Origin: JAFEBO01 sp044221315
GTDB taxonomy: Bacteria > Planctomycetota > Phycisphaerae > Phycisphaerales > UBA1924
Direction: 5' to 3'
NCBI GenBank assembly: GCA_044221315.1
Contig: JBGAPK010000003.1
Span: forward strand, 147,031 to 211,030
DNA length: 64,000 nt
Shown here: in pieces, positions 17,597 through 25,593 of the stretch
How the letters are laid out: each line of letters begins with the position of its first letter
Position numbering within the stretch: position 1 is the stretch's first letter
Made by a program: the position numbers and the translations under genes
Notes under the pieces: model-generated
Databases searched by the model: none
The model's input: the letters and a program-made list of their open reading frames with translations, nothing else
Told to the model about the DNA's origin: nothing

Positions 17597-18523
17597 CTAC
17601 GCGGTCGAGAGAGGCGGAGCCGGAAGAGCGGACGCGTTGGGGGTGCCCAACGTACGTTTTGGTTTGGATTTGAGCGGCGACTTGGCGCCGTTTCTCTTCG
17701 CGGATGCGGGCGAGGGGCGGCGGGGTGATTTGGACTTTGGTGCTTGCTCGTCGTGGCGGATGATCGAGACGCCTTCGATACCGGTTCGGCCGAAACGGTC
17801 GGCGCCGATGATCATGTAGTGGGCGCGTTCGTCTTTTTGGGGAGAAGGTGTCGAGGTGTCGAGGTGACGAGGTGTCGAGGGTTTGGAATTTCGTTTGTGC
17901 GAGAGAGAGAACGCGGAGGGGGCGGAGAAGGCGGAGTGGCGCGGAGCGGGGAGTTGGGATTTTGGATTGGGAATTGGCGATTTCGGATTGCGGATTTCGG
18001 ATTGCGGAATGGGGGAAGAAGCGGAATCGGCATCGATTGAATCGTCTGGATGGAAACGGGCATGATAAGGAACGGGTGCGGCGGCGCGGGGCTTTGCAGT
18101 GGGATCGAAGTTGCTGAGGCGGAGGAGATGCGCGACGGACTTGCGGATGTTTTCGCGGTAGCGCAGACGCAGGGCAAAGCAGGGCGCGTTGTGCGGGAGT
18201 CGGTCGAGGTGTGCCGCCTCGGCCTGGGCCTGATCGAGGGATTCGGTGAGGAGATGGGCGATGCGGGGGAGCGCCAGGGAGATATTGAAACGGGCGCGGC
18301 GGGCGCTGGCGGACTCCATGGCGAGAAGGCGTTCGGCGATTTTCGGCCGGGCGAGCCAGAGAGTCAGGGCCTCGAAAGATGTGCTGTGCGCGCGGGCGAT
18401 GTCGGTGAACGAACGGTCGGGGCTCGCGATTTCTTCGAGGACGGCTTGGACGTTCGCGGGGGCGAAGGGCGTGACGTCGAGGGACTCGGATGGCGTTGGA
18501 GTTTGGTGGGTCTTGAGAGTCAT
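17597..18523 (-). CDS. Hypothetical protein with HTH-like N-terminal region and repeat-encoded insert
   Basis: 308 residues. Residues about 20-150 are helical and orderly: SFTDIARAHSTSFEALTLWL resembles a helix-turn-helix, followed by MESASARRARFNISLALPRI and LRLRYRENIRKSVAHLLRL. This looks like a conserved planctomycete protein, possibly DNA binding. From about residue 165 to 228 the protein reads as low-complexity (IPQSEIRNPKSPIPNPKSQ and STPRHLDTSTPSP), encoded by simple repeats found elsewhere between genes (see 17849-18010). An ordered piece (HYMIIGADRFGRTGIEGVSI) then returns before a Lys/Pro/Ser-rich tail. The insert keeps the frame. The function is unknown. Confidence 0.6.
   Translation of the reverse strand: MTLKTHQTPTPSESLDVTPFAPANVQAVLEEIASPDRSFTDIARAHSTSFEALTLWLARPKIAERLLAMESASARRARFNISLALPRIAHLLTESLDQAQAEAAHLDRLPHNAPCFALRLRYRENIRKSVAHLLRLSNFDPTAKPRAAAPVPYHARFHPDDSIDADSASSPIPQSEIRNPKSPIPNPKSQLPAPRHSAFSAPSAFSLSHKRNSKPSTPRHLDTSTPSPQKDERAHYMIIGADRFGRTGIEGVSIIRHDEQAPKSKSPRRPSPASAKRNGAKSPLKSKPKRTLGTPNASALPAPPLSTA
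17849..18010. repeat. Simple-repeat insert inside a coding region
   Basis: This stretch holds several copies of a GTCGAGGT unit (17849-17882), then GCGGAG-type repeats, then a GATTGCGGATTTCGGATT run (about 17965-18008). The last type recurs around 25298-25320 in non-coding DNA. All lies within the gene at 17597-18523 and is read in frame as Pro/Ser/Arg-rich protein. Confidence 0.65.
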
Positions 18524-18838
18524 GGGGCGGAGACTACCACAGAAATCGCCCTGAAGACGGTTTTTGTTTGGTTTTTGATAGAATTTTGGACGATTTGTTC
18601 TAAGGGGTTCATGGACAAGAGTTTGCGGTTGGCAATCTGATACAGCCTCCAGTTGAAGCTCGCGCGATCGTGTTCGTTCAAGCTACCGAGCTGAAAAACG
18701 GCGCCCCCTCCGTCTTCGCTCGGAGACTCGCTCAGACACCTCCCCCGCTGGCAGCGGGGGAGGAGAAGGATGGGGACGCGCGGCGATTCTGGGGACATGG
18801 AAATGCGGACTCAGGGTGCGGGATGGTTCGCACGCCGA
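18524..18838. other. AT-richer spacer without a recognised gene
   Basis: The first 100 bases contain T-runs unlike the GC-rich surroundings and could hold the promoter of the minus-strand gene ending at 17597, though I see no clear boxes. A C-rich palindrome sits at 18739-18763 (separate entry). No credible reading frame was found. Confidence 0.5.
18739..18763. repeat. CCTCCCCCG palindrome, copy 1
   Basis: A near-perfect hairpin with stem CCTCCCCCGCTG / CAGCGGGGGAGG around a 1-base centre. The same design occurs at 27354-27378 with an A/T change in the core. Both copies are preceded by CCCCTCCGTC and TCGCTC some 20-40 bases upstream, so the two belong to one dispersed family. Confidence 0.65.
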
Positions 18839-18840
18839 TC

Positions 18841-19915
18841 CGTGGGTGTCGCTCGAAGACTCGTTCGCTCCACCCGTGGCATCCTTCCTTGGCCCCTCCG
18901 GGGCCACGCCGTGAGCGGAGCGTCGCAGCGTGTGGCTAAAGCCCCATCCTTTAGAAGCCCGTTCAAACGGGCTGATGAAAAGGCGCCTAGATGAGGGTTT
19001 CATGTTTCACTGGTACCGCCGCTGAAGCGGCGGCCTGACAGCGAGCAAGGCCGATGAATCGGCCTGAATGAAGCGGAATTGCACGCCGGTTCACGGAGTT
19101 GCCAGGAGGGGCAGAGGAGGGCGGCGCCAGCATCGATCGCGTCATTCCTTTGCCTCTCCGGGGCAATGTGAGCTCGCGCATGCGCACCACGGGTTGTGCT
19201 CGCTCGCGGACTCGCTCGCTTCACCCGTGGCATCCTTCCGCGGCCCCTGTCGGGGCCTTGGAAATGAGCGGCTTGGGAAAGCGGCGCCGCTCTGCGAGTT
19301 GGGTCTCCACTCTTTCTGTGGAGTGTGCGTTGCGCTTGCTCGCGGACTCGCTCAGACACTCCGCTGGAGGACATGCATCAGGCTCTGGTTCATGGCCGAT
19401 TGGAGCAGCGGTTCTGGGGACTTGGAGGTGAGGGCACCCTTTCAGGGTGCCGAACCACTCGCGTTTTACCGAGGGTGTCGCTCGGGAGGACCCTCGCTCC
19501 ACCCTCGGCTAGGTTCTGCCGGCCCGTTGGGCTGGAGGCAGAGCGCGGTGCACCCTGATGTCACGGTCATCGGCCGGAGCCCCTCCTTTGCCCCTCCGGG
19601 GCAATGTGATTTCGCGCACGCTAACCACGGGTTGCGCTCGCTCGCGGACTCGCTCGCTTCACCCGTGGCATCCTTCCTTGGCCCCTGTGGGGGCCTTGGG
19701 GCGGGGCGTGAGACGCGGTCTCTGGGTGAGGTGTGCCCAGCGCACCCTTGCTGGGCAGAGTTGTGCTTCAAGCGATCGATTGGTCGCGCGAACGGGTGCG
19801 AATGTCTTGCACGCTTTCAGCGTGCCGGGGTCTTGCGGACGCTCACCGCGGGTGCCGCCAGCGCGGCAACCCTCGGCTCGATTCTGTCAGCCCTGTCGGG
19901 CTAAAGAACAGACCG
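18841..19915. repeat. Cluster of multi-hairpin intergenic repeat elements (about five copies)
   Basis: At least five related units are seen near 18841-18905, 19151-19257, 19433-19530, 19589-19695 and 19809-19912. Full units have three parts: a short hairpin (such as GCACCCTTTCAGGGTGC at 19434-19450, GCACGCTTTCAGCGTGC at 19809-19825 or TGCCCCTCCGGGGCA at 19589-19603); a central hairpin whose arms are CCACGGGT/ACCCGTGG or ACCGAGGGTG/CACCCTCGG around a CTCGC-rich loop; and a third hairpin such as GGCCCCTGTCGGGGCC (19242-19257). The units at 19191-19239 and 19629-19677 are nearly identical over 49 bases. Arms differ between copies while pairing is kept. Open frames across this region arise from the repeats and are not credible genes. 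Confidence 0.75.
18903..19065. repeat. Chain of consecutive hairpins
   Basis: Five hairpins follow in a row: GCCACGC...GCGTGTGGC (18903-18935), CTAAAG...CTTTAG (about 18936-18954), AGCCCGTTCAAACGGGCT (18956-18973), CCGCCGCTGAAGCGGCGG (19016-19033) and AGGCCGATGAATCGGCCT (19048-19065). The last three share a small A-rich loop (TTCAA or TGAA) with unrelated stems. They join the repeat cluster of the same locus. Confidence 0.65.
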
Positions 19916-20204
19916 GGTTCGGCGGGTGCTGGATGCAGCTCATGCAAACTCCTGACGAGGCTTGTGTTGTCGGGTTGTGTGCGGCAGAGAACGGGGAAGT
20001 TTCCCCGTGGAATCGCGGCTGGTGCCGGGGTAAGCCTGTGTATCGGCGTCCGGCTGGGCGGCGCGGCGTGAATGGCTGTGTCGTGCCGGGCGCCGGATGG
20101 GGGCGGAAAGGACTTGGTCCATGTTTGCAAAGAGAATGGGGTTCCGGAGCCCGGGGAGGGGTCCGGGTTGTGTGATTTCGCGCTCTGATGGAAACCTGCC
20201 GTCG

Positions 20205-22169
20205 ATGAGTCGGCGAACGTGGATTGCCGCGCTGGCTCTTGCGGCGGGCGCGGGATGCTCGCTGGGTGCGGTGGTGCATGTGAACATCGCGGCGGGGCCG
20301 GGCGGGGATGGGACGACGTGGGCGACGGCGTTCAATGCGCTTGATGTGGGGCTTGGTGCGGCGCAGTCGGGGGATCAGGTGTGGGTGGCGCAGGGGACGT
20401 ACCTGACTCCGCCGCCGGCGCCTTCGTACTCGCGGTTTGTCGTGCCGAGCGGCGTGAGCCTGTACGGCGGGTTCGCTGGGACGGAGAGTTCGGTCGGCCA
20501 GGCCCAGCCCGGCGTGAACATCACAATCCTCAAGGGGCTGATCCAGGATCCGGCGGGGGGCGGATCGGTGCTGGTGATCCGCACGAGCAGCGGGACGATC
20601 GTCTCTGGGTTCACGATCCGTGACGGGCTCGCGGGCAGCATCGGTGCCAACCACAAGGGCGGCGGCGGCGTGATGATCGACGGGGGCAATGTGACGATCA
20701 CGGACTGCACGCTCACGAACAACAGAACCTATGCGCCACCGAGCGGGAATTACGGGCGCGGCGGCGCGGTGTGCATCTTCAACGGCGCGACGGTGACGGT
20801 GGAGAAGTGCGTGCTAGATGCGAACTACACCCACGGTTGGGCTCCCTTCGACTTCCTGCCGTTCACGCCTCCGGCGCCCGGGCATGGTGGAGCGATTTAT
20901 GTTGAGAGCAGCGCGCTGACGGTGCTGGACTCGACGTTTTCCAATAACCACGGGGGCGGCAGTTCGACAAGCTGTGCCGCGGGGATGGTGCTCCCGGCAG
21001 GCGAGGCGGCGTCGGGCGGGGCGGTGTACGCGCTCGATTCGAACCTTTCCGTCTCGGGCTGCACGTTCACCGGCAATGCCGGAGGCTCGTCGGAGGGGTA
21101 CCCGTGCGGGTATGTCGATCCGCTGTATCCGGACATTCCGGTGGGAGGTGCGGCGGGCGACGGGGGAGCGATCTACCTGAACGGGGGCAATGCGGGGATT
21201 TCGCGGTGCATCTTCGTGAACAACAGCGCGGGGCAGAGTGATGCGGGCTCGGGATCGGGCGGGGCGATCTTCGCGGCCGGGCCGGCGTACTTTGCGAATT
21301 GCCGGTTCCTCGGCAATCGCGCCGGCGATGGCTTGGAGTCGGGTAACGCGGGAGACGGCGGCGGTGTCTATGCGAGCGCTCAGGTCTTCTTTGTGAATTC
21401 CGAATTCACCGGGAACGCGGCGGGCGTCGGTTCGTCCACCGTGGCGCCGCCGGGCCTGGACGGAATCGGAGGCGCGATCTACGCCGCGGGATCAAACAGG
21501 ATCGACAATTGCACGATCGCCAAGAACAGTTCTCGCGGCGAGGCGGCGGGCACCTACGGCGCCAACTTGGCAAACTCGATCGTGTACTTCAATGAGTCCA
21601 CGCTTCTGGGCCAGAGCCTTGATGCGCAGGTCATCGGCGGCTCGGCGCTCTACAGCATCGTTCAGGGTTGGATTCCTTCTCTCTACGATCCGATCTATCG
21701 CAACTCGAACGCCGATCCAATGTTTGCCGCTCTGATCGGGTCCGACGGCATCCCGGGCACGCTCGACGACAACGCGCGCCTGACTGAAGGATCACTCGCG
21801 ATCGATTCGGCGAATGCCACGCGGTTGTACTCGGATCTCAATGTCAACAACATTCCCGAGTTTCTCAACTATGACCTCGATGACAAGCCACGCATCGTTG
21901 ATGATCCGCTCGTGGTCAACACCAGCTTCGGCCCGCCTCTCGACCGCGGCGCCTACGAGTTCGGGCGCGCCTGCACCGGCGATCTGAACGGGGACGGGCA
22001 GGTGGATGACTTGGACTTTGTGATCTTTGCGAAGGCGTACGACCTGCTCGATTGCTCGGACCCGGGGATGCCGGTGGGGTGTCCTTCGGACCTCAACGGG
22101 GACGGGGCGGTGGATGATGGAGATTTCGTGCGGTTTGTGGAGGCGTACAACGAGTTGGTGTGTCCGTAG
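20205..22169 (+). CDS. Secreted right-handed parallel beta-helix protein with C-terminal GC-type dockerin
   Basis: 654 residues from the ATG at 20205, which begins a signal peptide (MSRRTWIAALALAAGAG, cleavage near LGA). An ATG at 20121 has a better ribosome binding site but would add 28 residues before the signal. Residues about 25-540 are beta-helix coils with recurring GGAIY, GGAVYA and GNAAG motifs and Asn ladders (CTLTNNRTY, CTFTGNAG, CRFLGNRAG), the form seen in adhesins and polysaccharide lyases. A segment near residue 585 (RIVDDPLVVNTSFGPPLDRG, AYE) is typical of such planctomycete and Bacteroidetes proteins. The C-terminal 66 residues are a complete GC-type dockerin (CTGDLNGDGQVDDLDFVIF ... 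NELVCP). It is a surface protein; no catalytic residues were identified. Confidence 0.88.
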   Translation: MSRRTWIAALALAAGAGCSLGAVVHVNIAAGPGGDGTTWATAFNALDVGLGAAQSGDQVWVAQGTYLTPPPAPSYSRFVVPSGVSLYGGFAGTESSVGQAQPGVNITILKGLIQDPAGGGSVLVIRTSSGTIVSGFTIRDGLAGSIGANHKGGGGVMIDGGNVTITDCTLTNNRTYAPPSGNYGRGGAVCIFNGATVTVEKCVLDANYTHGWAPFDFLPFTPPAPGHGGAIYVESSALTVLDSTFSNNHGGGSSTSCAAGMVLPAGEAASGGAVYALDSNLSVSGCTFTGNAGGSSEGYPCGYVDPLYPDIPVGGAAGDGGAIYLNGGNAGISRCIFVNNSAGQSDAGSGSGGAIFAAGPAYFANCRFLGNRAGDGLESGNAGDGGGVYASAQVFFVNSEFTGNAAGVGSSTVAPPGLDGIGGAIYAAGSNRIDNCTIAKNSSRGEAAGTYGANLANSIVYFNESTLLGQSLDAQVIGGSALYSIVQGWIPSLYDPIYRNSNADPMFAALIGSDGIPGTLDDNARLTEGSLAIDSANATRLYSDLNVNNIPEFLNYDLDDKPRIVDDPLVVNTSFGPPLDRGAYEFGRACTGDLNGDGQVDDLDFVIFAKAYDLLDCSDPGMPVGCPSDLNGDGAVDDGDFVRFVEAYNELVCP

Positions 22170-22190
22170 TCGAATTGGAAACAGGACAAA

Positions 22191-22341
22191 GACACACCGA
22201 CCTCGGAGAAACCAAGGTCAGTTGGGTCAGTTAGACGGGACCGTGATTCGTGCCACTGACCTTTCTTCAAGGTCGGTGGGTTTGGGCCTTAGGAAAGCCG
22301 GAAAGGCACACTGACCTCGGAGGAACCGAGGTCAGTGGCAC
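22191..22341. repeat. REP/BIME cluster upstream side of RAYT
   Basis: Three hairpins: a diverged one (22191-22222), an inverted form CCACTGACCTT...AAGGTCGGTGG (22253-22280), and a full REP at 22305-22341 (GGCACACTGACCTCGG, loop AGGAA, CCGAGGTCAGTGGCAC). The stretch 22246-22341, including the linker with TTAGGAAAGCCGGAAA, is repeated almost exactly at 23053-23146 on the other side of the transposase gene. Confidence 0.88.
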
Positions 22342-22935
22342 TTACATGTAACCGTAGGACCGGATCCACGCGGCCAATTCACGTTCGTTGAGCAGGGGCA
22401 GATCGCACGGGCGGACGCCCTCTCGCTCGCCCATCCACCAGCGGACGCTGGACCACTCCCACTGCTCCGGATGTTCGACGATGCCGCGCTCGACGGGGTT
22501 GCGGTGGATGTAGCGGATTTCACGTCGGAGTTCGAACTCGTCGCGAACGTTGCGATCGAAGCCGCCGCCGGGTTGCCAGAATCGCGGGCGGCCGGAGGTT
22601 GTACGGATTCGATCGAGTATGGGAGCGCGGAGTTTGGTCCAGCGTTCGAGCACCTTCATGGATGTGCTCAGTTTGATTGAGAGGAGAATCCGGTCCATCG
22701 TGGCTTTGCTTCTCGGGTGCATGAGAATGTGCACGTGCTCGGGCATGACGACCCAAGCGAACAGAGAGAAGCCGAATTTATCGCGGGCCTGATAGAGCGA
22801 CTCGACGAAGGTGTTCTTGGCGCCCGGCTTGGCGAAGAGCTGAAAGCGACGGTAGCAAGAGAAAGTGATGAAGCGGACGCCGTGTTCGTGGCGGTGGAAC
22901 TTCTTTCGAATGACTTTGGGGGCCGATTGATCCAC
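22342..22935 (-). CDS. REP-associated tyrosine transposase (RAYT, Y1 HUH family)
   Basis: 197 residues, a normal length for the family. The HUH motif is in WVVMPEHVHILMHP (His-Val-His), and the likely catalytic tyrosine is in REIRYIHRNPVERG, a signature wording of RAYT proteins together with WSSVRWW. Such single-strand transposases cut and move REP hairpins. Its stop codon touches a REP unit at 22341 and more REPs lie upstream of its start, so enzyme and substrate repeats form one BIME locus. The N-terminal region (FHRHEHGVRFITFSCYRRF) is standard and no damage is seen, so it may be active. Confidence 0.93.
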   Translation of the reverse strand: MDQSAPKVIRKKFHRHEHGVRFITFSCYRRFQLFAKPGAKNTFVESLYQARDKFGFSLFAWVVMPEHVHILMHPRSKATMDRILLSIKLSTSMKVLERWTKLRAPILDRIRTTSGRPRFWQPGGGFDRNVRDEFELRREIRYIHRNPVERGIVEHPEQWEWSSVRWWMGEREGVRPCDLPLLNERELAAWIRSYGYM

Positions 22936-22962
22936 GTCGGGAAGATAGCGAATCGGAGCGAA

Positions 22963-23217
22963 GGCACACTGACCTCGGAGGAACCGAGGTCAGTGGCACA
23001 TGAAGTCAGGGCGCCAGTGGACGCCAAGGGAAGATACAGGACGGAGAGGAAGTCGTGCCACCGACCTTGCTTCAAGGTCAGTGGGTTTGGGGCTTAGGAA
23101 AGCCGGAAAGGCACACTGACCTCGGAGGAACCGAGGTCAGTGGCACATAAGCTCAGGGCCACCCGCCGAATCGGAGCGAAGGCACACTGACCTCGGAGGA
23201 ACCGAGGTCAGTGGCAC
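22963..23217. repeat. REP/BIME cluster on the 5' side of the RAYT gene
   Basis: Full REP units (GGCACACTGACCTCGG, loop, CCGAGGTCAGTGGCAC) occur at 22963-22999, 23110-23146 and 23181-23217, plus an inverted diverged unit at about 23057-23084. Flanking words are repeated as well: GAATCGGAGCGAA before two units, and AGCTCAGGGCCACCCGCC after two units. With the copies at 22191-22341 they enclose the transposase gene. Confidence 0.88.
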
Positions 23218-23375
23218 ATAAGCTCAGGGCCACCCGCCTAATTTCAAACAGAGGATGGATGCGCCGTCATAGAACGCGGCGAAGAAACCATGTCCTCGGA
23301 GAACCGACATTGGTTGTCCAAAGCAGCCGCCGACATCGCCCGTGCCCGATAGTCGGCAAATTGTTTCAAGTGCAA

Positions 23376-23897
23376 CTACTTCTTTTTCTGTTCCTCATCC
23401 CATGCTGCCTGCATGAGCGCATCGGGGGGCATGGGATTGGCGTGCTTGACGACCCTGCCGCAATCCGGACATCGCGTCGGACCGGGCTTGCCCATCGACT
23501 CGTTGAGAATGACCACGGTGGGCTTGAGCTTGGCTTTGCCGTCCTTTGTCCAGAAGCACGCTTCGACGGGATACAGATTCTTCTTGCCGGTCTTCGGGTT
23601 TGTGAACGGCAGGCGAGCTTCCTTGGCGATTGGAACTTTTTCGAAGACTTCCTGCGTCTCCGCGTCCATCAAAGTCAAGAAGAAGGCTGCGCGGGCAGGA
23701 TTATTGCGGTAAGAGCCCACGAGGTTCATGACCACGTAGCCAAGCACCACCATCGAAACCACGAAGCCACCGATGGCAATCCAAACGCGCTTGTCCGCCC
23801 CGCCTCCGCCGCCGATCTTCTTGCTCTTTTTTGTCGGCGCCGGAGAATCCTCTATGTCTTCCATCAGAGAGTGAGCCGAGGTTCGGGTCGACGCCAT
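23376..23897 (-). CDS. Single-pass membrane protein with CxxC tail, next to prepilin-type protein
   Basis: 173 residues from the ATG at 23897 (GGAG eight bases upstream). A Lys/Pro/Gly-rich N-terminus (KKSKKIGGGGGADKRVW) precedes one membrane helix (IAIGGFVVSMVVLGYVVMNL). The rest is outside or periplasmic: a domain with LTLMDAETQEVFEKV and PVEACFWTKDGKAK, then CPDCGRVV, a zinc-ribbon-like cysteine pair, and a Lys-rich end. The family is not recognised by name. It starts 52 bases after the prepilin-type gene on the same strand, so the two are probably co-expressed, and it may help assemble or accompany that pseudopilin. Confidence 0.7.
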   Translation of the reverse strand: MASTRTSAHSLMEDIEDSPAPTKKSKKIGGGGGADKRVWIAIGGFVVSMVVLGYVVMNLVGSYRNNPARAAFFLTLMDAETQEVFEKVPIAKEARLPFTNPKTGKKNLYPVEACFWTKDGKAKLKPTVVILNESMGKPGPTRCPDCGRVVKHANPMPPDALMQAAWDEEQKKK

Positions 23898-23949
23898 CGA
23901 GGGTGCTCCGCCGGGACGTGATTCGGTTGCCCTAGTGGGGCAGGATAGG

Positions 23950-25098
23950 TCAGGGGAAAACGTAGCCCTGGCTCGTGTAGGGCGATGCGTTGCACTGCTG
24001 GGGGAATGCGGCCTTGGTCGTCTTCCATGCATCGAGCTGTCGATTGGGAAGAATGGTCGTTCCCCTTGGCATCCAGAGCATCGGATTGGTAGCCTGGAGA
24101 TCGTTCATGGACTCAACGTGCGTATCGAAAAAGGCAACATTGCCAATGCATTGCACGCCGCCACGCTGGGTCGCACTTCCCGCGTTGGGTTCCACTTTCT
24201 TGAGACCGTGTCGGAATGCCCAGTAGCGAGCATCAACTCGATTAGTGTCCCAAGCACCGCCGGCTTCACCCGGAGCGGCATATCGAGAAAGCCCGTGGCT
24301 GTCATTAAACCACGGGCCGACATCGCCGAAGGGCCCGCCAAAGCTTGCGTTGATCGCGAAGTCATAATCCGGAGCGACACTCTGGGCGCCGGGGGTGCCC
24401 GCGGTTGCATAACGATGTCCGTCGAACGAAAGCGCCTTCTGACTTGGCGTTCCCACACTGGAAAACAATGGCCGGTACCCCCCGCGATCTGCAATTCTCA
24501 AATTGGCACCGATGTTTGTGCCGAGGGGAGAAGGCTCGGTGGTGGACGTGAACTGGGTGCTCCAACAGTACGAACTCATTCGAAGATTGCCGAAATAGGA
24601 GGGAGCCGCTCCGAACGGGGTCATCTCAAAGTTGTTTTCCGGACAGTTAAAAGACGAGATTTTCCCGTACCAAGCCATTCGGCTCGCGCGAATCTCGTCT
24701 CCCTGAGAGCCTTTCAACGTCGCGGCGTCCACTCCATCTCCAGGACCGCGCATTCCGCTGTAGGACGCGAGCACGCCCACCCAGTCGAATGGCGACGTCG
24801 CCACTCCGTTGAATTCTTCCGCGACGGTTGGTGTGGCCGATCCGCCCGAAACGGCAGGCTTGCCCGCGGCGGCGAACCCGCTCGTGCTTGGGCTGCCAGG
24901 AATCCAATCTTTGGAATCCGTTCCGTAGGTGTTTGCACTCACCATCAACTGGCGTTGATTGCTCGAGCAAATCAGTGTTCTCGCGGTTCGTCTCGCCGAG
25001 CCAAGGGCCGGCAGCAGAATGGAAATCAACAACGCGATGATCGCTATGACGATGAGCAACTCGATGAGGGTGAAGCCGGACCGCTTTGTCTTTTCCAT
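23950..25098 (-). CDS. Prepilin-type N-terminal methylation domain protein (type II secretion pseudopilin-like)
   Basis: 382 residues. After a short basic leader (MEKTKRSG) comes the canonical prepilin site FTLIELLIVIAIIALLISIL with Glu at position +5, followed by LPALGSARRTARTLIC, the usual start of planctomycete DUF1559-like pseudopilins. The large globular part includes an NVAFFDTHVES segment, the counterpart of the FxDGHV motif near the C-terminus of that group. A prepilin peptidase would cleave between Gly and Phe and the protein would be inserted in the inner membrane. The start is fixed by the short leader and an AAAGG upstream. Confidence 0.9.
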   Translation of the reverse strand: MEKTKRSGFTLIELLIVIAIIALLISILLPALGSARRTARTLICSSNQRQLMVSANTYGTDSKDWIPGSPSTSGFAAAGKPAVSGGSATPTVAEEFNGVATSPFDWVGVLASYSGMRGPGDGVDAATLKGSQGDEIRASRMAWYGKISSFNCPENNFEMTPFGAAPSYFGNLRMSSYCWSTQFTSTTEPSPLGTNIGANLRIADRGGYRPLFSSVGTPSQKALSFDGHRYATAGTPGAQSVAPDYDFAINASFGGPFGDVGPWFNDSHGLSRYAAPGEAGGAWDTNRVDARYWAFRHGLKKVEPNAGSATQRGGVQCIGNVAFFDTHVESMNDLQATNPMLWMPRGTTILPNRQLDAWKTTKAAFPQQCNASPYTSQGYVFP

Positions 25099-25593
25099 GA
25101 CCAGACCTTTCTGGAGGCATCGACCTCCCTCAGCGGCGGAATCGCCGCGGCCCATTCCTCGACCGAGCGGGTTCACCGTGCCCGAGCGGCCGGGGCGGGT
25201 TTGTATACCCACCACCCACCGGACAGTTGGTGAAGATGCGATCGGACAACAGCAGCATATCAGATTGTGGGCCTGTGGGGACAGGATGTCGCGGATGCGG
25301 ATTCCGAATTGCGGATCGGGGGTAGAGATGCGTGGAATCAGGGAAAGCACAACCCTACCACAATACGAACATTGACGGGCTTGTCTCGGTGGATTCTACG
25401 GAGCGGGCGGGCATCGGTGCGATCGGGCGGTCCGATTTGGCCCTGAACTTCGCTGAATCTTTGCGCGGTAAGGCCGGGCCGCAAGTCCACAGGGGAATGC
25501 AAGCGGCGGGAGCAAAGCGCGGTCAGACTTGAGAAGTGGATGGTGCGCGCCGGTGTGGCCGCGGCCAATCAGGGGGTATGAGGAGCGAGTGAG
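25099..25593. other. Divergent intergenic region
   Basis: This 495-base gap between the minus-strand prepilin gene and the plus-strand propeller gene must hold both promoters, but I cannot point to convincing boxes. A run GATGCGGATTCCGAATTGCGGAT at about 25296-25318 is of the same simple-repeat type as that inside the gene at 17597-18523. No gene is seen. Confidence 0.5.

Noticed and set aside
19068..19904. Open frame of 278 residues across the hairpin-repeat locus
   Set aside because: It has repeated protein words that come directly from the DNA repeats (for example LADSLASPVASF twice), no ribosome binding site and no family signs.
18841..19915. CRISPR array
   Set aside because: Repeat units are not identical, are unevenly spaced, contain internal hairpins of variable sequence, and no cas gene is near.
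22963..23217. CRISPR-like repeats near the transposase
   Set aside because: The units are REP hairpins with shared linkers in place of unique spacers, and they match the RAYT context.
25365..25400. Promoter TTGACG-17-TCTACG before the propeller gene
   Set aside because: The -10 box matches the consensus at only three positions and lies far (about 200 bases) from the start codon.
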